Assembly (NCBI RefSeq): GCF_009711265.1
Contig: NZ_WMII01000001.1
Coordinates: 310,001-374,000 of the forward strand
Origin: Paracoccus shanxieyensis
Lineage (GTDB): Bacteria; Pseudomonadota; Alphaproteobacteria; Rhodobacterales; Rhodobacteraceae
Length of the DNA stretch: 64,000 bases
Direction of reading: 5' to 3'
This document shows, one piece after another, positions 54,649-64,000 of this stretch. A program made the position numbers and the translations under genes. Under the pieces are notes generated by a model. That model made no database searches. It was not told the origin of the DNA and saw nothing but the letters and a program-made list of their open reading frames with translations. Numbering within the stretch: the first letter of the stretch is position 1; every line of letters starts with the position of its first letter.

Positions 54649-55644
54649 ATGGACAGATTGGCAGGGCAAATCGGCGGCGATCCGTCGCGCGGCAGACAGT
54701 ATCCCTTGGTCGACCCCTTCGACCAGCGCAGCATCGACATGGGCGATGGGCATGTCATCTATCTTGAGCAAAGCGGCAATCCGCAGGGCGTGCCCGTCAT
54801 CGTCCTGCATGGCGGCCCCGGTGGCGGCTGCAGCCCCTTCATGCGCCGGTTTTTCGATCCGGCGCATTTCCGCGTCGTGCTGTTCGACCAGCGTGGCTGC
54901 GGGCGGTCGCGCCCCCATGCCGAGGTCGAGAACAACACCACCCGCCATCTGATCCACGACATCGAGGTCATCCGGCAGGAACTTGGCATCCGCCGCGCCA
55001 TTCTGTTCGGCGGCAGCTGGGGCGCGACCTTGGCCGTGGCCTATGCCGAGGCGCATCCCTTTGCCGTGCTGGGCCTTGTGCTGCGCGGCGTGTTTCTGGG
55101 GCGCAGGCAGGAACTGGACTGGTTTTACGGCGGCGGTGTCGCGCGGTTCTTTCCCGACCGCTGGGCGGATTTTCAGCGCCCGATCCCTGAAGCCGAGCGT
55201 GGCGACATGATCGCCGCCTATCACCGCCGTCTGTTCAGCGGCGATCGCGGGCAGGAACTGCGGTTCGCCCTGCCGTGGGTCATGTGGGAAAACGCGCTGG
55301 CCGGGCTGGAGATCAGCGGGCCGGGCCATGCGCCGCCCGATTACGCCCGCGCCTTTGCCCGGCTGGAGAACCATTACTTTGCGCATGACTGCTTCCTGCA
55401 GGAAGGCCAGCTTCTGCGCGACCGTCCCCTGATCGAACATCTGCCCGCCGTGATCGTGCAGGGCCGCTATGACATGGTCTGCCCACCCCTGACCGCATGG
55501 GAGCTGGCCGAGGGCTGGGACCAGGCCGAGTTGCGGATGGTTCCCGCCTCTGGCCACGCGCTGAGCGAGCCGCGAATCGCTGCGGAACTGGTGCGGGTGA
55601 TGGATAGTTGGCGGGATGCGCCACCTTTCGGGCGCGATGACTAA
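54649..55644 (+). CDS. pip: Proline iminopeptidase, peptidase S33
   Basis: A 331-residue alpha/beta hydrolase removing N-terminal proline. It shows [20 protein letters not shown] (oxyanion region), [12 protein letters not shown], the nucleophile [13 protein letters not shown] (Ser ~125), Asp in GRYDMVCPP and His in [10 protein letters not shown]. It matches the bacterial S33.001 type in length and motifs. The start has a GGGGGG site; a TATATA box about 10 bases before it suggests a very short leader. Confidence 0.94.
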   Translation: MDRLAGQIGGDPSRGRQYPLVDPFDQRSIDMGDGHVIYLEQSGNPQGVPVIVLHGGPGGGCSPFMRRFFDPAHFRVVLFDQRGCGRSRPHAEVENNTTRHLIHDIEVIRQELGIRRAILFGGSWGATLAVAYAEAHPFAVLGLVLRGVFLGRRQELDWFYGGGVARFFPDRWADFQRPIPEAERGDMIAAYHRRLFSGDRGQELRFALPWVMWENALAGLEISGPGHAPPDYARAFARLENHYFAHDCFLQEGQLLRDRPLIEHLPAVIVQGRYDMVCPPLTAWELAEGWDQAELRMVPASGHALSEPRIAAELVRVMDSWRDAPPFGRDD

Positions 55645-55653
55645 GGGACGGCC

Positions 55654-56106
55654 ATGACATTCCTGATCTTTCTGCTGGCCTGCGGTGCGGCGGCCACCAC
55701 GGGCATCCTGTTTCAGCCCGGCGCATGGTATGAGGGGCTGCGCAAGCCCGGCTTTACCCCACCCAACTGGGCATTTCCCGTCACATGGACCACGCTTTAT
55801 GTGCTGATGGCATGGGCCGGGGCGCGGCTGGCGGGCCTGCCGGGATCGGGAATGGCCTTGGCGCTTTGGGGGGCGCAGATCGCCTTGAATACGCTGTGGA
55901 CTCCGGTGTTTTTCGGCGCGCGCCGCATGGCTGCGGGCATGGCGATCATCGCGATCCTGTGGCTGGTCGTCGCGGCGCTGATGGTCGAGGCCTTTCGGCT
56001 GGACCTGTGGGCCGGGATGATGATCCTGCCCTATCTGGCATGGCTGTGCGTTGCGGCGGCGCTGAACTTCCGCATCTGGCGTCTGAACCCCGGCGCGGGG
56101 CAGTAG
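55654..56106 (+). CDS. tspO: TspO/MBR family tryptophan-rich sensory protein
   Basis: A 150-residue five-helix membrane protein of the TspO family. It has GAWYEGLRKPGFTPPNWAFPVTWTTLY (loop 1, quoted by key parts WYEGLRKPGFTPPNW), IALNTLWTPVFFGAR and a C-terminal AALNFRIWRLNP. Rhodobacter TspO is an outer-membrane tetrapyrrole-related sensor regulating photosynthesis genes; here the gene follows pip by nine bases and its role may simply be porphyrin/redox sensing. Confidence 0.93.
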   Translation: MTFLIFLLACGAAATTGILFQPGAWYEGLRKPGFTPPNWAFPVTWTTLYVLMAWAGARLAGLPGSGMALALWGAQIALNTLWTPVFFGARRMAAGMAIIAILWLVVAALMVEAFRLDLWAGMMILPYLAWLCVAAALNFRIWRLNPGAGQ

Positions 56107-56160
56107 CGGTTTTTCTTGCAATCCGCCGAATGCGGGCCTATATGAACGCTCAACAGCGGC

Positions 56161-56220
56161 GCAGGTGTCCAAAACCTGCCCACCGGGATTACGCACGGGC
56201 CGCCTTCAGGCCCGTTTTTG
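56161..56220 (+). terminator. Two hairpins between tspO and rimP, the second a terminator
   Basis: GCAGGT/ACCTGC (56161-56179) forms a first hairpin. ACGGGCC/GGCCCGT (56195-56215) with a 7-base loop and TTTTTG forms a second, ending 19 bases before rimP. A TATATG box at ~56138 would place both in the rimP-nusA leader, making an attenuator possible; alternatively it simply ends tspO. Confidence 0.65.
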
Positions 56221-56238
56221 CATTTTGGGATAGCGATC

Positions 56239-56847
56239 ATGACCGACCTTATCGCCAAGACCGCCATTGACCGCCGTCTGGCCGAGATCATCTCTCCGGT
56301 GATCGAGGATCTGGGCTTTGAACTGGTGCGCATCCGGTTGCAGGGCGGCAAGACCGCGACCCTGCAGATCATGGCCGACCGTCCGGAAGGCGGCATCAAC
56401 GTGGACGATTGCGGCGATATCTCGACCGCCGTCAGCGCCGTTCTGGATGTGGAAGACCCGATAGAAGAGAACTATCACCTTGAGGTCTCCAGCCCCGGCA
56501 TCGACCGCCCGCTGACCCGGCTGAAGGATTTCGCGACCTTTGAAGGTTACGAGGTCCGGCTGGAAACCAACCAGCCCATCGACGGGCGCAAGCGCTTCAA
56601 GGGCACGCTTGCGGGCATCGAGGGCGACGAGGTTCTGCTGAACATCGACGAAGCGGGCGAGGTCCAGACCATCGGGCTGAATTTCGACTGGCTGGCCGAT
56701 GCCAAGCTGGTGCTGACCGACGACCTGATCGCCGAGATGCTGAAACAGAAGAAAGACGCGGGCATCCAGATCGACAATCTGGACGAATCCGCCTTTGACG
56801 AGATCGAAACAGAAGCTGGCGATGACAACGCCGCTGCGAAGGAGTGA
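56239..56847 (+). CDS. rimP: Ribosome maturation factor RimP
   Basis: A 202-residue RimP, needed for 30S subunit maturation. It has [62 protein letters not shown] and a Sm-like C-terminal half ([17 protein letters not shown]), followed by an acidic tail. It heads rimP-nusA-ylxR-infB, four bases before nusA. The terminator-like leader upstream may regulate the operon. Confidence 0.96.
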   Translation: MTDLIAKTAIDRRLAEIISPVIEDLGFELVRIRLQGGKTATLQIMADRPEGGINVDDCGDISTAVSAVLDVEDPIEENYHLEVSSPGIDRPLTRLKDFATFEGYEVRLETNQPIDGRKRFKGTLAGIEGDEVLLNIDEAGEVQTIGLNFDWLADAKLVLTDDLIAEMLKQKKDAGIQIDNLDESAFDEIETEAGDDNAAAKE

Positions 56848-56850
56848 CGA

Positions 56851-58488
56851 ATGGCCATCACCTCAGCCAACCAGCTTGAGCTGTTGCAAACCGCCGAGGC
56901 CGTCGCGCGGGAAAAGATGATCGACCCCGATCTGGTGATCGAGGCGATGGAGGACAGCCTGGCCCGTGCCGCCAAGTCGCGCTATGGCAGCGAGATGGAC
57001 ATCCGCGTCAAGATCGACCGCAAGACCGGCAATGCCACCTTCACCCGCGTGCGCACCGTCGTCGAAGACGAAGCCGTCGAGAATTATCAGGCTCAACTGA
57101 CCGTCAAGCAGGCCGCGCCCTATCTGGACAATCCCCAGATCGGCGATGAGATAGTGGACGAAGTGCCGCCGGTCGAACTGGGCCGCATCGCCGCGCAGTC
57201 GGCCAAGCAGGTCATCCTGCAGCGCGTCCGCGAAGCCGAGCGTGATCGCCAATACGAAGAATTCAAGGACCGCGCCGGCACCATCATCAACGGTGTCGTC
57301 AAGCGCGAGGAATATGGCAACATCATCGTGGATGTGGGCCGTGGCGAGGCGATCCTGCGCCGCAACGAAAAGATCGGCCGCGAAAGCTATCGCCCGAACG
57401 ACCGCATCCGCGCCTATGTCAAGGATGTGCGCCGCGAGACGCGTGGCCCGCAGATCTTCCTGTCGCGCACCGATCCGCAGTTCATGGCGGAACTGTTCAA
57501 GATGGAAGTGCCGGAAATCTATGACGGCGTGATCGAGATCAAGGCCTGCGCCCGGGATCCGGGATCGCGCGCCAAGATCGCCGTGATCTCTTATGACAAC
57601 TCGATCGACCCGGTGGGCGCCTGCGTGGGCATGCGCGGCAGCCGCGTTCAGGCCGTCGTGGGCGAGCTGCAGGGCGAAAAGATCGACATCATTCCGTGGT
57701 CGGACGATCAGGCGACGTTCCTGGTGAATGCGCTGCAACCCGCCGAAGTGGCGAAAGTCGTGTTCGATGAGGACGCCTCGCGTATTGAAGTCGTGGTCCC
57801 GGATGAACAACTTAGCCTTGCGATCGGGCGTCGGGGTCAGAACGTGCGGCTGGCCAGCCAGCTGACCGGGCTGGATATCGACATCCTGACCGAGGAAGAA
57901 GAATCCAAGCGCCGTCAGGCCGAATTCAACGCGCGCACCAAGCTGTTCATGGACGCGCTGGATCTGGACGAATTCTTTGCCCAGTTGCTGGTGGCCGAAG
58001 GCTTCACCAATCTGGAAGAAGTGGCCTATGTCGATCTGGACGAACTGCTGTCCATCGACGGCGTGGACGAAGGCACGGCATCGGAACTGCAGACCCGCGC
58101 CCGCGAGCATCTGGAGGCTGCCAACAAGGCCGCTCTGGAAAACGCCCGCGCGCTGGGGGCGGAAGACAGCCTGATCGAGTTCGAGGGTCTGACGCCGCAG
58201 ATGGTCGAGGCATTGGCCAAGGACGACGTGAAGACGCTGGAAGATTTCGCCACGCTGGCGGATTGGGAAATCGCCGGTGGCTGGACCACGGAAAACGGCC
58301 AACGCAAGAAGGACGAGGGCATTCTTGAGCCCTATGACGTGTCGCTGGAAGAAGCGCAGAACATGGTGATGACCGCGCGCGTCATGCTGGGCTGGGTCGA
58401 TCCGACCGAGTTCGAGACCGAGGAAGCCGAAGGCGAAGGCGATGCCCCGGCGGCCGAGGCCGAAGATGACAAGGAGGCCGGGGTGTAA
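56851..58488 (+). CDS. nusA: Transcription termination/antitermination factor NusA
   Basis: A 545-residue NusA. N-terminal RNA-polymerase domain (~1-130), S1 domain ([19 protein letters not shown], ~145), two KH domains ([18 protein letters not shown] and [18 protein letters not shown]), then two C-terminal helix-hairpin-helix acidic repeats ([42 protein letters not shown]) as in alpha- and gammaproteobacteria. It binds RNA polymerase at pauses and terminators. Confidence 0.97.
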   Translation: MAITSANQLELLQTAEAVAREKMIDPDLVIEAMEDSLARAAKSRYGSEMDIRVKIDRKTGNATFTRVRTVVEDEAVENYQAQLTVKQAAPYLDNPQIGDEIVDEVPPVELGRIAAQSAKQVILQRVREAERDRQYEEFKDRAGTIINGVVKREEYGNIIVDVGRGEAILRRNEKIGRESYRPNDRIRAYVKDVRRETRGPQIFLSRTDPQFMAELFKMEVPEIYDGVIEIKACARDPGSRAKIAVISYDNSIDPVGACVGMRGSRVQAVVGELQGEKIDIIPWSDDQATFLVNALQPAEVAKVVFDEDASRIEVVVPDEQLSLAIGRRGQNVRLASQLTGLDIDILTEEEESKRRQAEFNARTKLFMDALDLDEFFAQLLVAEGFTNLEEVAYVDLDELLSIDGVDEGTASELQTRAREHLEAANKAALENARALGAEDSLIEFEGLTPQMVEALAKDDVKTLEDFATLADWEIAGGWTTENGQRKKDEGILEPYDVSLEEAQNMVMTARVMLGWVDPTEFETEEAEGEGDAPAAEAEDDKEAGV

Positions 58489-58503
58489 CGCCCCGGGAGG
58501 TCG

Positions 58504-59121
58504 ATGACACGCGGGGGCCGGGACAAGGACCGCGATACGCCCGAACGGCGTTGTATCGTCACGGGCGAAACCCAGCCGAAAGCTGGGTTGATCCGCTTTG
58601 TCGCGGGCCCCGATGCGGAAGTCGTGCCGGATCTGGCTGAAAAGCTGCCCGGTCGTGGCTTCTGGGTCGTGGCCGACCGCAAAGCACTGGACAAGGCAGC
58701 CAGCAAGGGGCTGTTTTCACGCGGAGCGAAGGCGCAGGTCGCCGCTCCGCCCGAACTGCTTGCCATGATCGAAGACGGTCTGGCGAGGCGCGCAGTCGAC
58801 ACGCTGTCGCTGGCCCGCAAGGCCGGCATTGCCGTGGCAGGCTTCGAGAAGGTCAAGGATTGGTTGGCTGGCGGCAGGGCAAAGGTGCTTTTGCAGGCCA
58901 GCGATGGGTCCGAACGCGGAAAAGGCAAACTGTGGACGCCCCCGGGCGGGCGCTGGTTCGGCTGCCTGACCGCATCAGAATTGGGTTTGTCCTTTGGGCG
59001 CGATCATGTCATACACAGCGCGCTTGCGCCGGGGGGCCTGACCGACAAACTGATCAGGGACGCGAGCAGACTGACTGGTCTGCGCGGGCATGACGGCGGT
59101 GCATCCGCCGGGAAGGAATGA
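58504..59121 (+). CDS. YlxR-domain RNA-binding protein fused to L7Ae-like part
   Basis: A 205-residue protein. The N-terminal YlxR (DUF448) domain begins [21 protein letters not shown] and has [15 protein letters not shown]. From ~90 on, [27 protein letters not shown] resembles an L7Ae/YlxQ-type RNA-binding domain. This two-domain form is standard in alphaproteobacteria, between nusA and infB. It is basic throughout and ends overlapping an ATG for infB. The exact role is unknown. Confidence 0.88.
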   Translation: MTRGGRDKDRDTPERRCIVTGETQPKAGLIRFVAGPDAEVVPDLAEKLPGRGFWVVADRKALDKAASKGLFSRGAKAQVAAPPELLAMIEDGLARRAVDTLSLARKAGIAVAGFEKVKDWLAGGRAKVLLQASDGSERGKGKLWTPPGGRWFGCLTASELGLSFGRDHVIHSALAPGGLTDKLIRDASRLTGLRGHDGGASAGKE

Positions 59122-59129
59122 AAAGCGGA

Positions 59130-61679
59130 ATGAGCGATACGGACGGAAAGAAACCCTTGGGTGTTGGCGGTGGCGCTGGTCGTTCGGGCCAGGTGAAGCA
59201 AAGCTTCAGCCACGGCCGGACCCATAATGTGGTCGTTGAAACCAAGCGCAAGCGCGTTGTCGTGCCGGCTCCGAAGCCCGGTCCGGCGGCGGGCGGCGGT
59301 CGTTCGCCCTCGGCTGTTTCGGGCGATCCGTCGCGCCGTCCCGCAGGCATCTCGGATGCCGAGATGGAGCGCCGCATGGCCGCCCTGCGCGCCGCCAAAG
59401 CCCGCGAGGCCGAGGAAAAAGCGCAGCGCGAAGCCGAGGAAAAGGCCCGCGAGGAAGAGCGTGAGCGTCGTCGCCTTGAGATCGAGGCCAAAGAGCGCGA
59501 GGACCGCGAACGCGAGGAAGCCCTGCGGCTGAAGGCCGAAGAGGATCAGCGCCGCGCCCGCGAAGCCGAACTCCGCGCCCAGAAAAAGGCCGAGGTCACC
59601 AAGCCCAAGGCTCCGGACGCCCGCCCCGCCGCACCGGCCGATCGCGCCGCGGCCGAGGCTGCTGCCGCACGCGCCGAGACCAAGGGCGTCACCGCCACCA
59701 CGCCGCGCAAGACCGAGCGTGAGCGCGATGCCCGCCCGGCCGATGACCGCAATAACGACCGCAACAAGGGCCGTGACGACAACCGTCGCACCGGCAAGCT
59801 GTCGCTGAGCCAGGCCATGGACGGCGAAGGCGGGCGTCAGCGTTCGCTGGCCGCGATGAAGCGCAAGCAGGAAAAAGCCCGGCAAAAGGCCATGGGCGGC
59901 CACCAGCGCGCCGAAAAGCAGGCCCGCGATGTGCAATTGCCCGAAACGATCCTTGTGTCGGAACTGGCCAACCGGATGGCCGAGCGCACGCCCGATGTCA
60001 TCAAATCGCTGATGCGCATGGGCCTGATGGTCACCGGCAACCAGGCCATCGACGCCGATACCGCCGAGCTGGTGATCGACGAATTCGGCCATCGCGCCGT
60101 CCGCGTGTCGGATGCCGATGTCGAACAGGTCATCGTGCAGGTTCAGGACAAGGCCGAGGATCTGCAGCCGCGCGCCCCGATCATCACGATCATGGGCCAT
60201 GTCGACCACGGCAAGACCTCGCTTCTGGACGCCATCCGCAAGACCAGCGTCGTCTCGGGCGAAGCGGGCGGCATCACGCAGCATATCGGTGCCTATCAGG
60301 TGAAAGCCTCGAACGGCGCGCTGCTGACCTTCCTGGATACGCCCGGCCACGCCGCGTTCACCTCGATGCGGGCCCGTGGCGCGCATGTGACGGATATCGT
60401 GGTGCTGGTCGTCGCGGCGGATGACGCCGTGATGCCGCAGACGATCGAGGCGATCAACCACGCGAAAGCGGCGAAAGTGCCGATGATCGTGGCGATCAAC
60501 AAGATCGACAAGCCGGCAGCCGACCCGCAAAAGGTCCGCACCGCGCTGCTGCAGCACGAAGTCGTCGTCGAGGCGATGTCGGGCGACGTGCAGGATGTCG
60601 AGGTTTCGGCCAAGACCGGCAAGGGTCTGGACCAGCTTCTGGAAGCCATTGCGTTGCAAGCGGAAATCCTTGAGCTGCGGGCAAATCCCGAACGCGCGGC
60701 ACAAGGCGCGGTCATCGAGGCCAAGCTGGACGTGGGCCGCGGCCCCGTCGCGACGGTTCTGGTGCAGAACGGCACGCTGAAGCGCGGCGACATCTTCGTC
60801 GTCGGCGAACAGTGGGGCAAGGTCCGCGCGCTGATCAACGATCAGGGCGAGCGGATCGACGAAGCCGGTCCCTCGGTTCCGGTCGAGGTTCTGGGTCTGG
60901 ACGGCACGCCTGCCGCGGGCGACGTGCTGAACGTGGTCTCGACCGAAGCGCAGGCGCGCGAGATTGCGGATTACCGCATCAACGCCGCCAAGGACAAACG
61001 CGCCGCTGCCGGTGCCGCGATCACGCTGGACCAGATGCTGGCCAAGGCGAAGGCCGACAAGAACGTGGCCGAGCTTCCGGTCGTGGTCAAAGCCGACGTG
61101 CAAGGCTCGGCCGAGGCCATCGTTCAGGCGCTGGAAAAGATCGGCAACGACGAGGTGCGCGTCCGCGTGCTGCATTACGGCGTCGGTGCGATCACGGAAT
61201 CCGATATCGGTCTGGCCGAAGCCAGCGAGGCTCCGGTCATCGGCTTCAACGTCCGCGCCAACGCTCCGGCCCGCAATGCCGCGAACCAGAAAGGTGTCGA
61301 GATCCGTTATTACTCGATCATCTATGATCTGGTGGATGACATCAAAGCGGCGGCCTCGGGCCTGCTGTCGGCAGAAGTGCGCGAAAACTTCATCGGCTAT
61401 GCCGAGATCCGCGAAGTCTTCCGCGTCACCGGCGTCGGCAACGTCGCAGGCTGTCTGGTGACCGAAGGCGTGGCACGCCGTTCGGCAGGCGTGCGCCTGC
61501 TGCGCGACAACGTGGTCGTCCACGAAGGCACGCTGAAGACGCTGAAGCGCTACAAGGATGAGGTCAAGGAAGTGCAGTCCGGTCAGGAATGCGGCATGGC
61601 CTTTGAAAACTACGACGACATCCGCAAGGGCGATGTCATCGAGATCTTCGAGCGCGAGGAAGTGCAGCGCCAGCTGTAA
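59130..61679 (+). CDS. infB: Translation initiation factor IF-2
   Basis: An 849-residue IF-2. The start [20 protein letters not shown] is preferred because relatives begin this way; an ATG four codons earlier overlaps the previous stop. After [23 protein letters not shown] comes a ~150-residue Arg/Glu/Ala-rich charged linker. The IF2_N domain, then the GTPase with G1 [15 protein letters not shown] (~356), G3 DTPGHAAF and G4 NKID follow, and domains II-IV end in EDQVEEVQRQL-like residues (EREEVQRQL). It brings fMet-tRNA to the 30S subunit. A terminator follows. Confidence 0.97.
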   Translation: MSDTDGKKPLGVGGGAGRSGQVKQSFSHGRTHNVVVETKRKRVVVPAPKPGPAAGGGRSPSAVSGDPSRRPAGISDAEMERRMAALRAAKAREAEEKAQREAEEKAREEERERRRLEIEAKEREDREREEALRLKAEEDQRRAREAELRAQKKAEVTKPKAPDARPAAPADRAAAEAAAARAETKGVTATTPRKTERERDARPADDRNNDRNKGRDDNRRTGKLSLSQAMDGEGGRQRSLAAMKRKQEKARQKAMGGHQRAEKQARDVQLPETILVSELANRMAERTPDVIKSLMRMGLMVTGNQAIDADTAELVIDEFGHRAVRVSDADVEQVIVQVQDKAEDLQPRAPIITIMGHVDHGKTSLLDAIRKTSVVSGEAGGITQHIGAYQVKASNGALLTFLDTPGHAAFTSMRARGAHVTDIVVLVVAADDAVMPQTIEAINHAKAAKVPMIVAINKIDKPAADPQKVRTALLQHEVVVEAMSGDVQDVEVSAKTGKGLDQLLEAIALQAEILELRANPERAAQGAVIEAKLDVGRGPVATVLVQNGTLKRGDIFVVGEQWGKVRALINDQGERIDEAGPSVPVEVLGLDGTPAAGDVLNVVSTEAQAREIADYRINAAKDKRAAAGAAITLDQMLAKAKADKNVAELPVVVKADVQGSAEAIVQALEKIGNDEVRVRVLHYGVGAITESDIGLAEASEAPVIGFNVRANAPARNAANQKGVEIRYYSIIYDLVDDIKAAASGLLSAEVRENFIGYAEIREVFRVTGVGNVAGCLVTEGVARRSAGVRLLRDNVVVHEGTLKTLKRYKDEVKEVQSGQECGMAFENYDDIRKGDVIEIFEREEVQRQL

Positions 61680-61697
61680 GCCTTGCTCTTTCAGACG

Positions 61698-61727
61698 GAA
61701 AAACCGGCCTTCAGGGCCGGTTTTTTT
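61698..61727 (+). terminator. Intrinsic terminator of the nusA-infB operon
   Basis: AAACCGGCC and GGGCCGGTTT (A/T-flanked) close on TTCA and are followed by seven T, about 20 bases after the infB stop. Confidence 0.92.
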
Positions 61728-61770
61728 ATCCGCAGCAGCGACCGGTCCTTGCGGAGATCGGGTTAGAACA

Positions 61771-61804
61771 ACAAAAAACGGGGCTACCTATCGGCAGCCC
61801 CGTT
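61771..61804 (-). terminator. Intrinsic terminator of the 43-codon gene (minus strand)
   Basis: Read on the minus strand, AACGGGGCT and AGCCCCGTT flank a 10-base loop and are followed by TTTTTTG. It lies 30 bases after the stop of the 43-codon gene and supports that gene being expressed. Confidence 0.8.
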
Positions 61805-61833
61805 TATATTCACTGGCACTGTACCGGGCCTTT

Positions 61834-61965
61834 TCAGGCCATAACCACGGGTTTTCCTTCGTAGGTCTTGGTGCCGACGCGGACAATGATATTGCCGTTC
61901 GACACCTGACGCTCAAAGACACCCTGGACAGAAATACAGCTTCCGATCGTGATCGTGCGAATCAT
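61834..61965 (-). CDS. Small 43-residue protein of unknown function
   Basis: An ATG at 61965-61963 preceded by an exceptionally strong GAGGAGG opens a 43-codon frame: MIRTITIGSCISVQG at the start, NGNIIVRVG in the middle, YEGKPVVMA at the end. Alternating hydrophobic residues and glycines suggest a small all-beta protein, a KOW/SH3-like barrel fragment; no membrane segment or signal peptide. A single Cys is at position 10. An AT-rich promoter-like region lies upstream (to ~62083) and a good terminator downstream, so it is a complete monocistronic gene. I recognise no family with certainty. Confidence 0.75.
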   Translation of the reverse strand: MIRTITIGSCISVQGVFERQVSNGNIIVRVGTKTYEGKPVVMA

Positions 61966-62083
61966 GTCCTGTTTCCTCCTCTACAGGATTTCAGGATTGC
62001 CACAAATTCGTTAAAAGTTAACTAAGAATGTGTAACAGATCGGCAGAAAATAAACTTGCGCAAAAGACTGTGTTTCAAAAACA

Positions 62084-62482
62084 TCATAACCAGTCGCGCA
62101 AGATCGGAATTATGGGCACATCCGCTGGCGGCATAGGGTAATTGCTCAAATCAGCAGCAGATGACCAGGCAAGCGTCTGCCCTTCCTGCGGCACCGGCAC
62201 GCCATTCCAGCGCCTGCAGACATATAGCGGCATTAACAGGTGGAAATTGTCGTAGCTGTGGCTGGCGAAAGTCAGCGGGGCCAGACAGGACTGCCATGTC
62301 TCGATCGCCAGCTCTTCGTGCAATTCCCGGATCAGCGCGGCCTCGGGAGTTTCGCCCGCCTCGACCTTGCCGCCCGGAAATTCCCACAGGCCCGCAAGGG
62401 ATTTCCCCTCGGGGCGCTGCGCCAGAAGCACGCGGCCGTCCGTATCGATCAGGGCGACGGCCGCGACAAGCACCAGCTTCAT
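62084..62482 (-). CDS. mutT: 8-oxo-dGTP pyrophosphatase MutT-like
   Basis: A 132-residue Nudix enzyme with the complete box GGKVEAGETPEAALIRELHEEL (ends quoted; ~37-59). FPGGK and the start MKLVLVAAVALIDTDGRVLLAQRP are typical of MutT, which cleans 8-oxo-dGTP from the nucleotide pool. The start overlaps the argJ stop by four bases; argJ-mutT adjacency is common in Rhodobacterales. Confidence 0.92.
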   Translation of the reverse strand: MKLVLVAAVALIDTDGRVLLAQRPEGKSLAGLWEFPGGKVEAGETPEAALIRELHEELAIETWQSCLAPLTFASHSYDNFHLLMPLYVCRRWNGVPVPQEGQTLAWSSAADLSNYPMPPADVPIIPILRDWL

Positions 62483-63888
62483 GAGCGGTAATCGGCGTTG
62501 ATGTCGATATAGCCATGCGTCAGATCGCAGGTCCAGACCGTGCGCTTGCCACGCCCCATCCCCAGATCGACGCCGACCACCAGATGATCGCGTTTCATAT
62601 AGGCGCTGGCGGCGGCTTCGTCATAGCTGGGCGCGCGCCAGCCGTTTTCGGCCAGCACCATGTCGCCAAAGCGGATGGTCAGCTTGTCGCGATCCGCCTG
62701 CGCGCCGGATTTGCCGACGGCCATGACGACGCGGCCCCAATTGGCATCCTCGCCAGCGATGGCGGTCTTGACCAGCGGCGAATTGGCGATGGCCATGGCA
62801 ACGCGATGCGCGTCACCGGCGCTGGCCGCGCCCGTCACCTGCACCTCGACGAATTTCGTCGCGCCCTCGCCATCCTTGACCACCTGATGCGCCAGATCCA
62901 GCATCACCTGCCCCAGCGCCTTGGCAAAGCGCCGCGCAGTGGCCGAGCGCAGATCGGTGATCGGCGCCGCAGCCGATTTCCCCGTCGCTGCCAGAATCAG
63001 CGCGTCCGAGGTCGAGGTATCGCTGTCCACCGTGATCGCGTTGAAGGTCGCCGCCAGCTGCGCATTCAGCAGCTTTTGCAGCATTTCCGGCGCGATGGCC
63101 GCATCGGTGAAGATATAGACCAGCATCGTCGCCATGTCGGGCGCGATCATGCCCGAGCCTTTGGCGATGCCGACGATGCGGATCTCACCGCCCTCGCCCG
63201 CAAAGCTGGCAGCGGCACCCTTGGGGAAGGTGTCGGTCGTCATGATGGCCTGCGCGGCATCGGCCACGCCCGCAGCATCCATGCCGCGCGACAGATCGCC
63301 GATGATCGCGGTGATGCGATCCGCGGGCAGCGGCTCGCCGATCACCCCGGTCGATGAAGAAAACACCCGGTCGCGCGGGATCGACAGCGCAGACGCGACG
63401 CCGCCCGTCACCTTGTCCACGGCGGCCTGCCCGTTCACGCCGGTAAAGGCATTGGCATTGCCCGAATTCACGATGATCGCCGCGCCCTGCCCGGTTTCCT
63501 GCTTGCCCGCAAGCTTGGCCTGACAGTCCAGAATGCTGGCCGCGCGGGTCGAGGATTTGGTGAACGCGCCGGCAATCGACGTGCCCGCGGCCAGCTTCAC
63601 CAGCATGACATCGGTGCGGCCCTTGTATTTGACGCCCGCCGCGCCTGCCGCGAATTCGACCCCCGCAATCACCGGAAGATCGGGAAAGCTGGCCGGAGCC
63701 AGAGGCGACACCAGCTTTTCCTTTTTCGTGGTCTTGGCGACGACGGCCTTGGTCACCGCCTCGACGCGCGGGCCGATGCCGGCCGCCTCTTTCTCGGCGG
63801 CCTCGGCTTTCAGCTTCTTCATCTTCTTTTTCAAGGACTTCAGCTTCTCGGCATCCGAGAGCTTGGCCTTCTTGTCGGGTTTCGGCAT
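62479..63888 (-). CDS. argJ: Ornithine/glutamate acetyltransferase ArgJ with N-terminal extension
   Basis: A 469-residue ArgJ, transferring acetyl between N-acetylornithine and glutamate in arginine synthesis. The catalytic Thr at the self-cleavage site is in IAPDMATMLVYIFTDA (Ala-Thr, ~255). STRAASILDCQAK, NSGNANAFTG and ITVDSDTSTSDA are typical. The core begins near VSPLAPASFPDLP (~62); the 60 residues before it are a Lys/Ala/Glu-rich, helix-forming segment not part of the family. The start is well set: GGGGG upstream, two bases after the preceding stop. Core length (~408) is normal. Confidence 0.93.
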   Translation of the reverse strand: MPKPDKKAKLSDAEKLKSLKKKMKKLKAEAAEKEAAGIGPRVEAVTKAVVAKTTKKEKLVSPLAPASFPDLPVIAGVEFAAGAAGVKYKGRTDVMLVKLAAGTSIAGAFTKSSTRAASILDCQAKLAGKQETGQGAAIIVNSGNANAFTGVNGQAAVDKVTGGVASALSIPRDRVFSSSTGVIGEPLPADRITAIIGDLSRGMDAAGVADAAQAIMTTDTFPKGAAASFAGEGGEIRIVGIAKGSGMIAPDMATMLVYIFTDAAIAPEMLQKLLNAQLAATFNAITVDSDTSTSDALILAATGKSAAAPITDLRSATARRFAKALGQVMLDLAHQVVKDGEGATKFVEVQVTGAASAGDAHRVAMAIANSPLVKTAIAGEDANWGRVVMAVGKSGAQADRDKLTIRFGDMVLAENGWRAPSYDEAAASAYMKRDHLVVGVDLGMGRGKRTVWTCDLTHGYIDINADYRS

Positions 63889-63890
63889 CT

Positions 63891-64000
63891 TTATTCCCCC
63901 AGAAGCTCGGTCTTGCCCAGCAGGTCAGGGCTCAGACCCTCGGTCTTTTCGACCTTGGATTCAGCCACGCGTTTTTCGATCTCGGCCTGCACCTTATCGC
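63891..64000 (-). CDS. C-terminal end of a protein, probably a parvulin-type peptidyl-prolyl isomerase (partial)
   Basis: The last 35 codons of a minus-strand gene that continues beyond the window, reading ...DKVQAEIEKRVAESK, KVEKTEGLSPDLLGK and ending ELLGE. The stop lies two bases before the argJ start, so they are cotranscribed. In Rhodobacterales genomes I recall a parvulin/PpiC-type isomerase upstream of argJ, and a charged helical tail would fit. The visible part has no diagnostic motif, so the identity is a guess from position. Confidence 0.35.
   Translation of the reverse strand, partial: DKVQAEIEKRVAESKVEKTEGLSPDLLGKTELLGE

Overview
The window is high-GC DNA from an alphaproteobacterium of the Rhodobacterales, most likely Paracoccus or a close relative. 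This rests on gene content and order: a red-type (form IC) RuBisCO operon with cbbX under a divergent cbbR, pyrB / pyrC-like / plsY, the rimP-nusA-ylxR-infB operon, argJ next to mutT, tspO, and DUF2794 and DUF1178 proteins. It looks chromosomal. I see no tRNA or rRNA genes, insertion sequences, CRISPR arrays, phage genes or broken genes.

Layout. (1) 1-2.2 kb: the 3' end of a cobalamin adenosyltransferase, then etfB-etfA. (2) 2.3-11.5 kb: an accessory block with an RTX-repeat protein, a tight catabolic operon (DapA-family lyase, aldehyde dehydrogenase, FAD amine oxidase, LysR regulator), and a TetR regulator divergent from a DgcA/TMADH-like demethylase. (3) 11.7-15.5 kb: 3-hydroxyacyl-CoA dehydrogenase, then pyrB - catalytically dead dihydroorotase homologue - plsY on the minus strand. 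(4) 15.6-19 kb: cobA, a DUF2478 protein, a TusA-like protein, an AEC permease, DUF2794 and cytochrome b561. (5) 19.2-28.6 kb: a siderophore locus. It holds an EntF-like one-module NRPS with a serine code, a small membrane protein, an enterochelin-esterase-like hydrolase, a YncE-like beta-propeller protein and a FepBDC-type ABC importer. TGA-N9-TCA motifs lie in both of its divergent promoter regions. (6) 28.6-39.9 kb: DUF1178, waaA and the Calvin-cycle operon cbbFPTALSXE with cbbR divergent. (7) 40-56 kb: housekeeping genes (hslO, Nudix, cca, ABC exporter, RlmD-like methyltransferase, two L,D-transpeptidases, map, CAP lipoprotein, MOSC, hemH, comF, grxC, nitrilase, MarR, ubiG, pip, tspO). (8) 56.2-64 kb: rimP-nusA-ylxR-infB, a 43-codon gene, and mutT-argJ with the 3' end of a further gene.

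How the parts connect. ETF and the acyl-CoA dehydrogenase belong to fatty-acid/PHB-type metabolism, and ETF can also take electrons from demethylating flavoenzymes. The cbb operon gives CO2 fixation, as expected of a facultative autotroph. The siderophore locus supplies assembly/release, hydrolysis and inner-membrane import, but no catechol biosynthesis genes or TonB receptor, so it must work with genes elsewhere. Nearly all genes are packed with 1-4 base overlaps or short gaps. Signals outside genes are therefore concentrated in a few intergenic spots: operators, hairpins, a 16-bp tandem repeat, and three copies of a dispersed 22-bp element.
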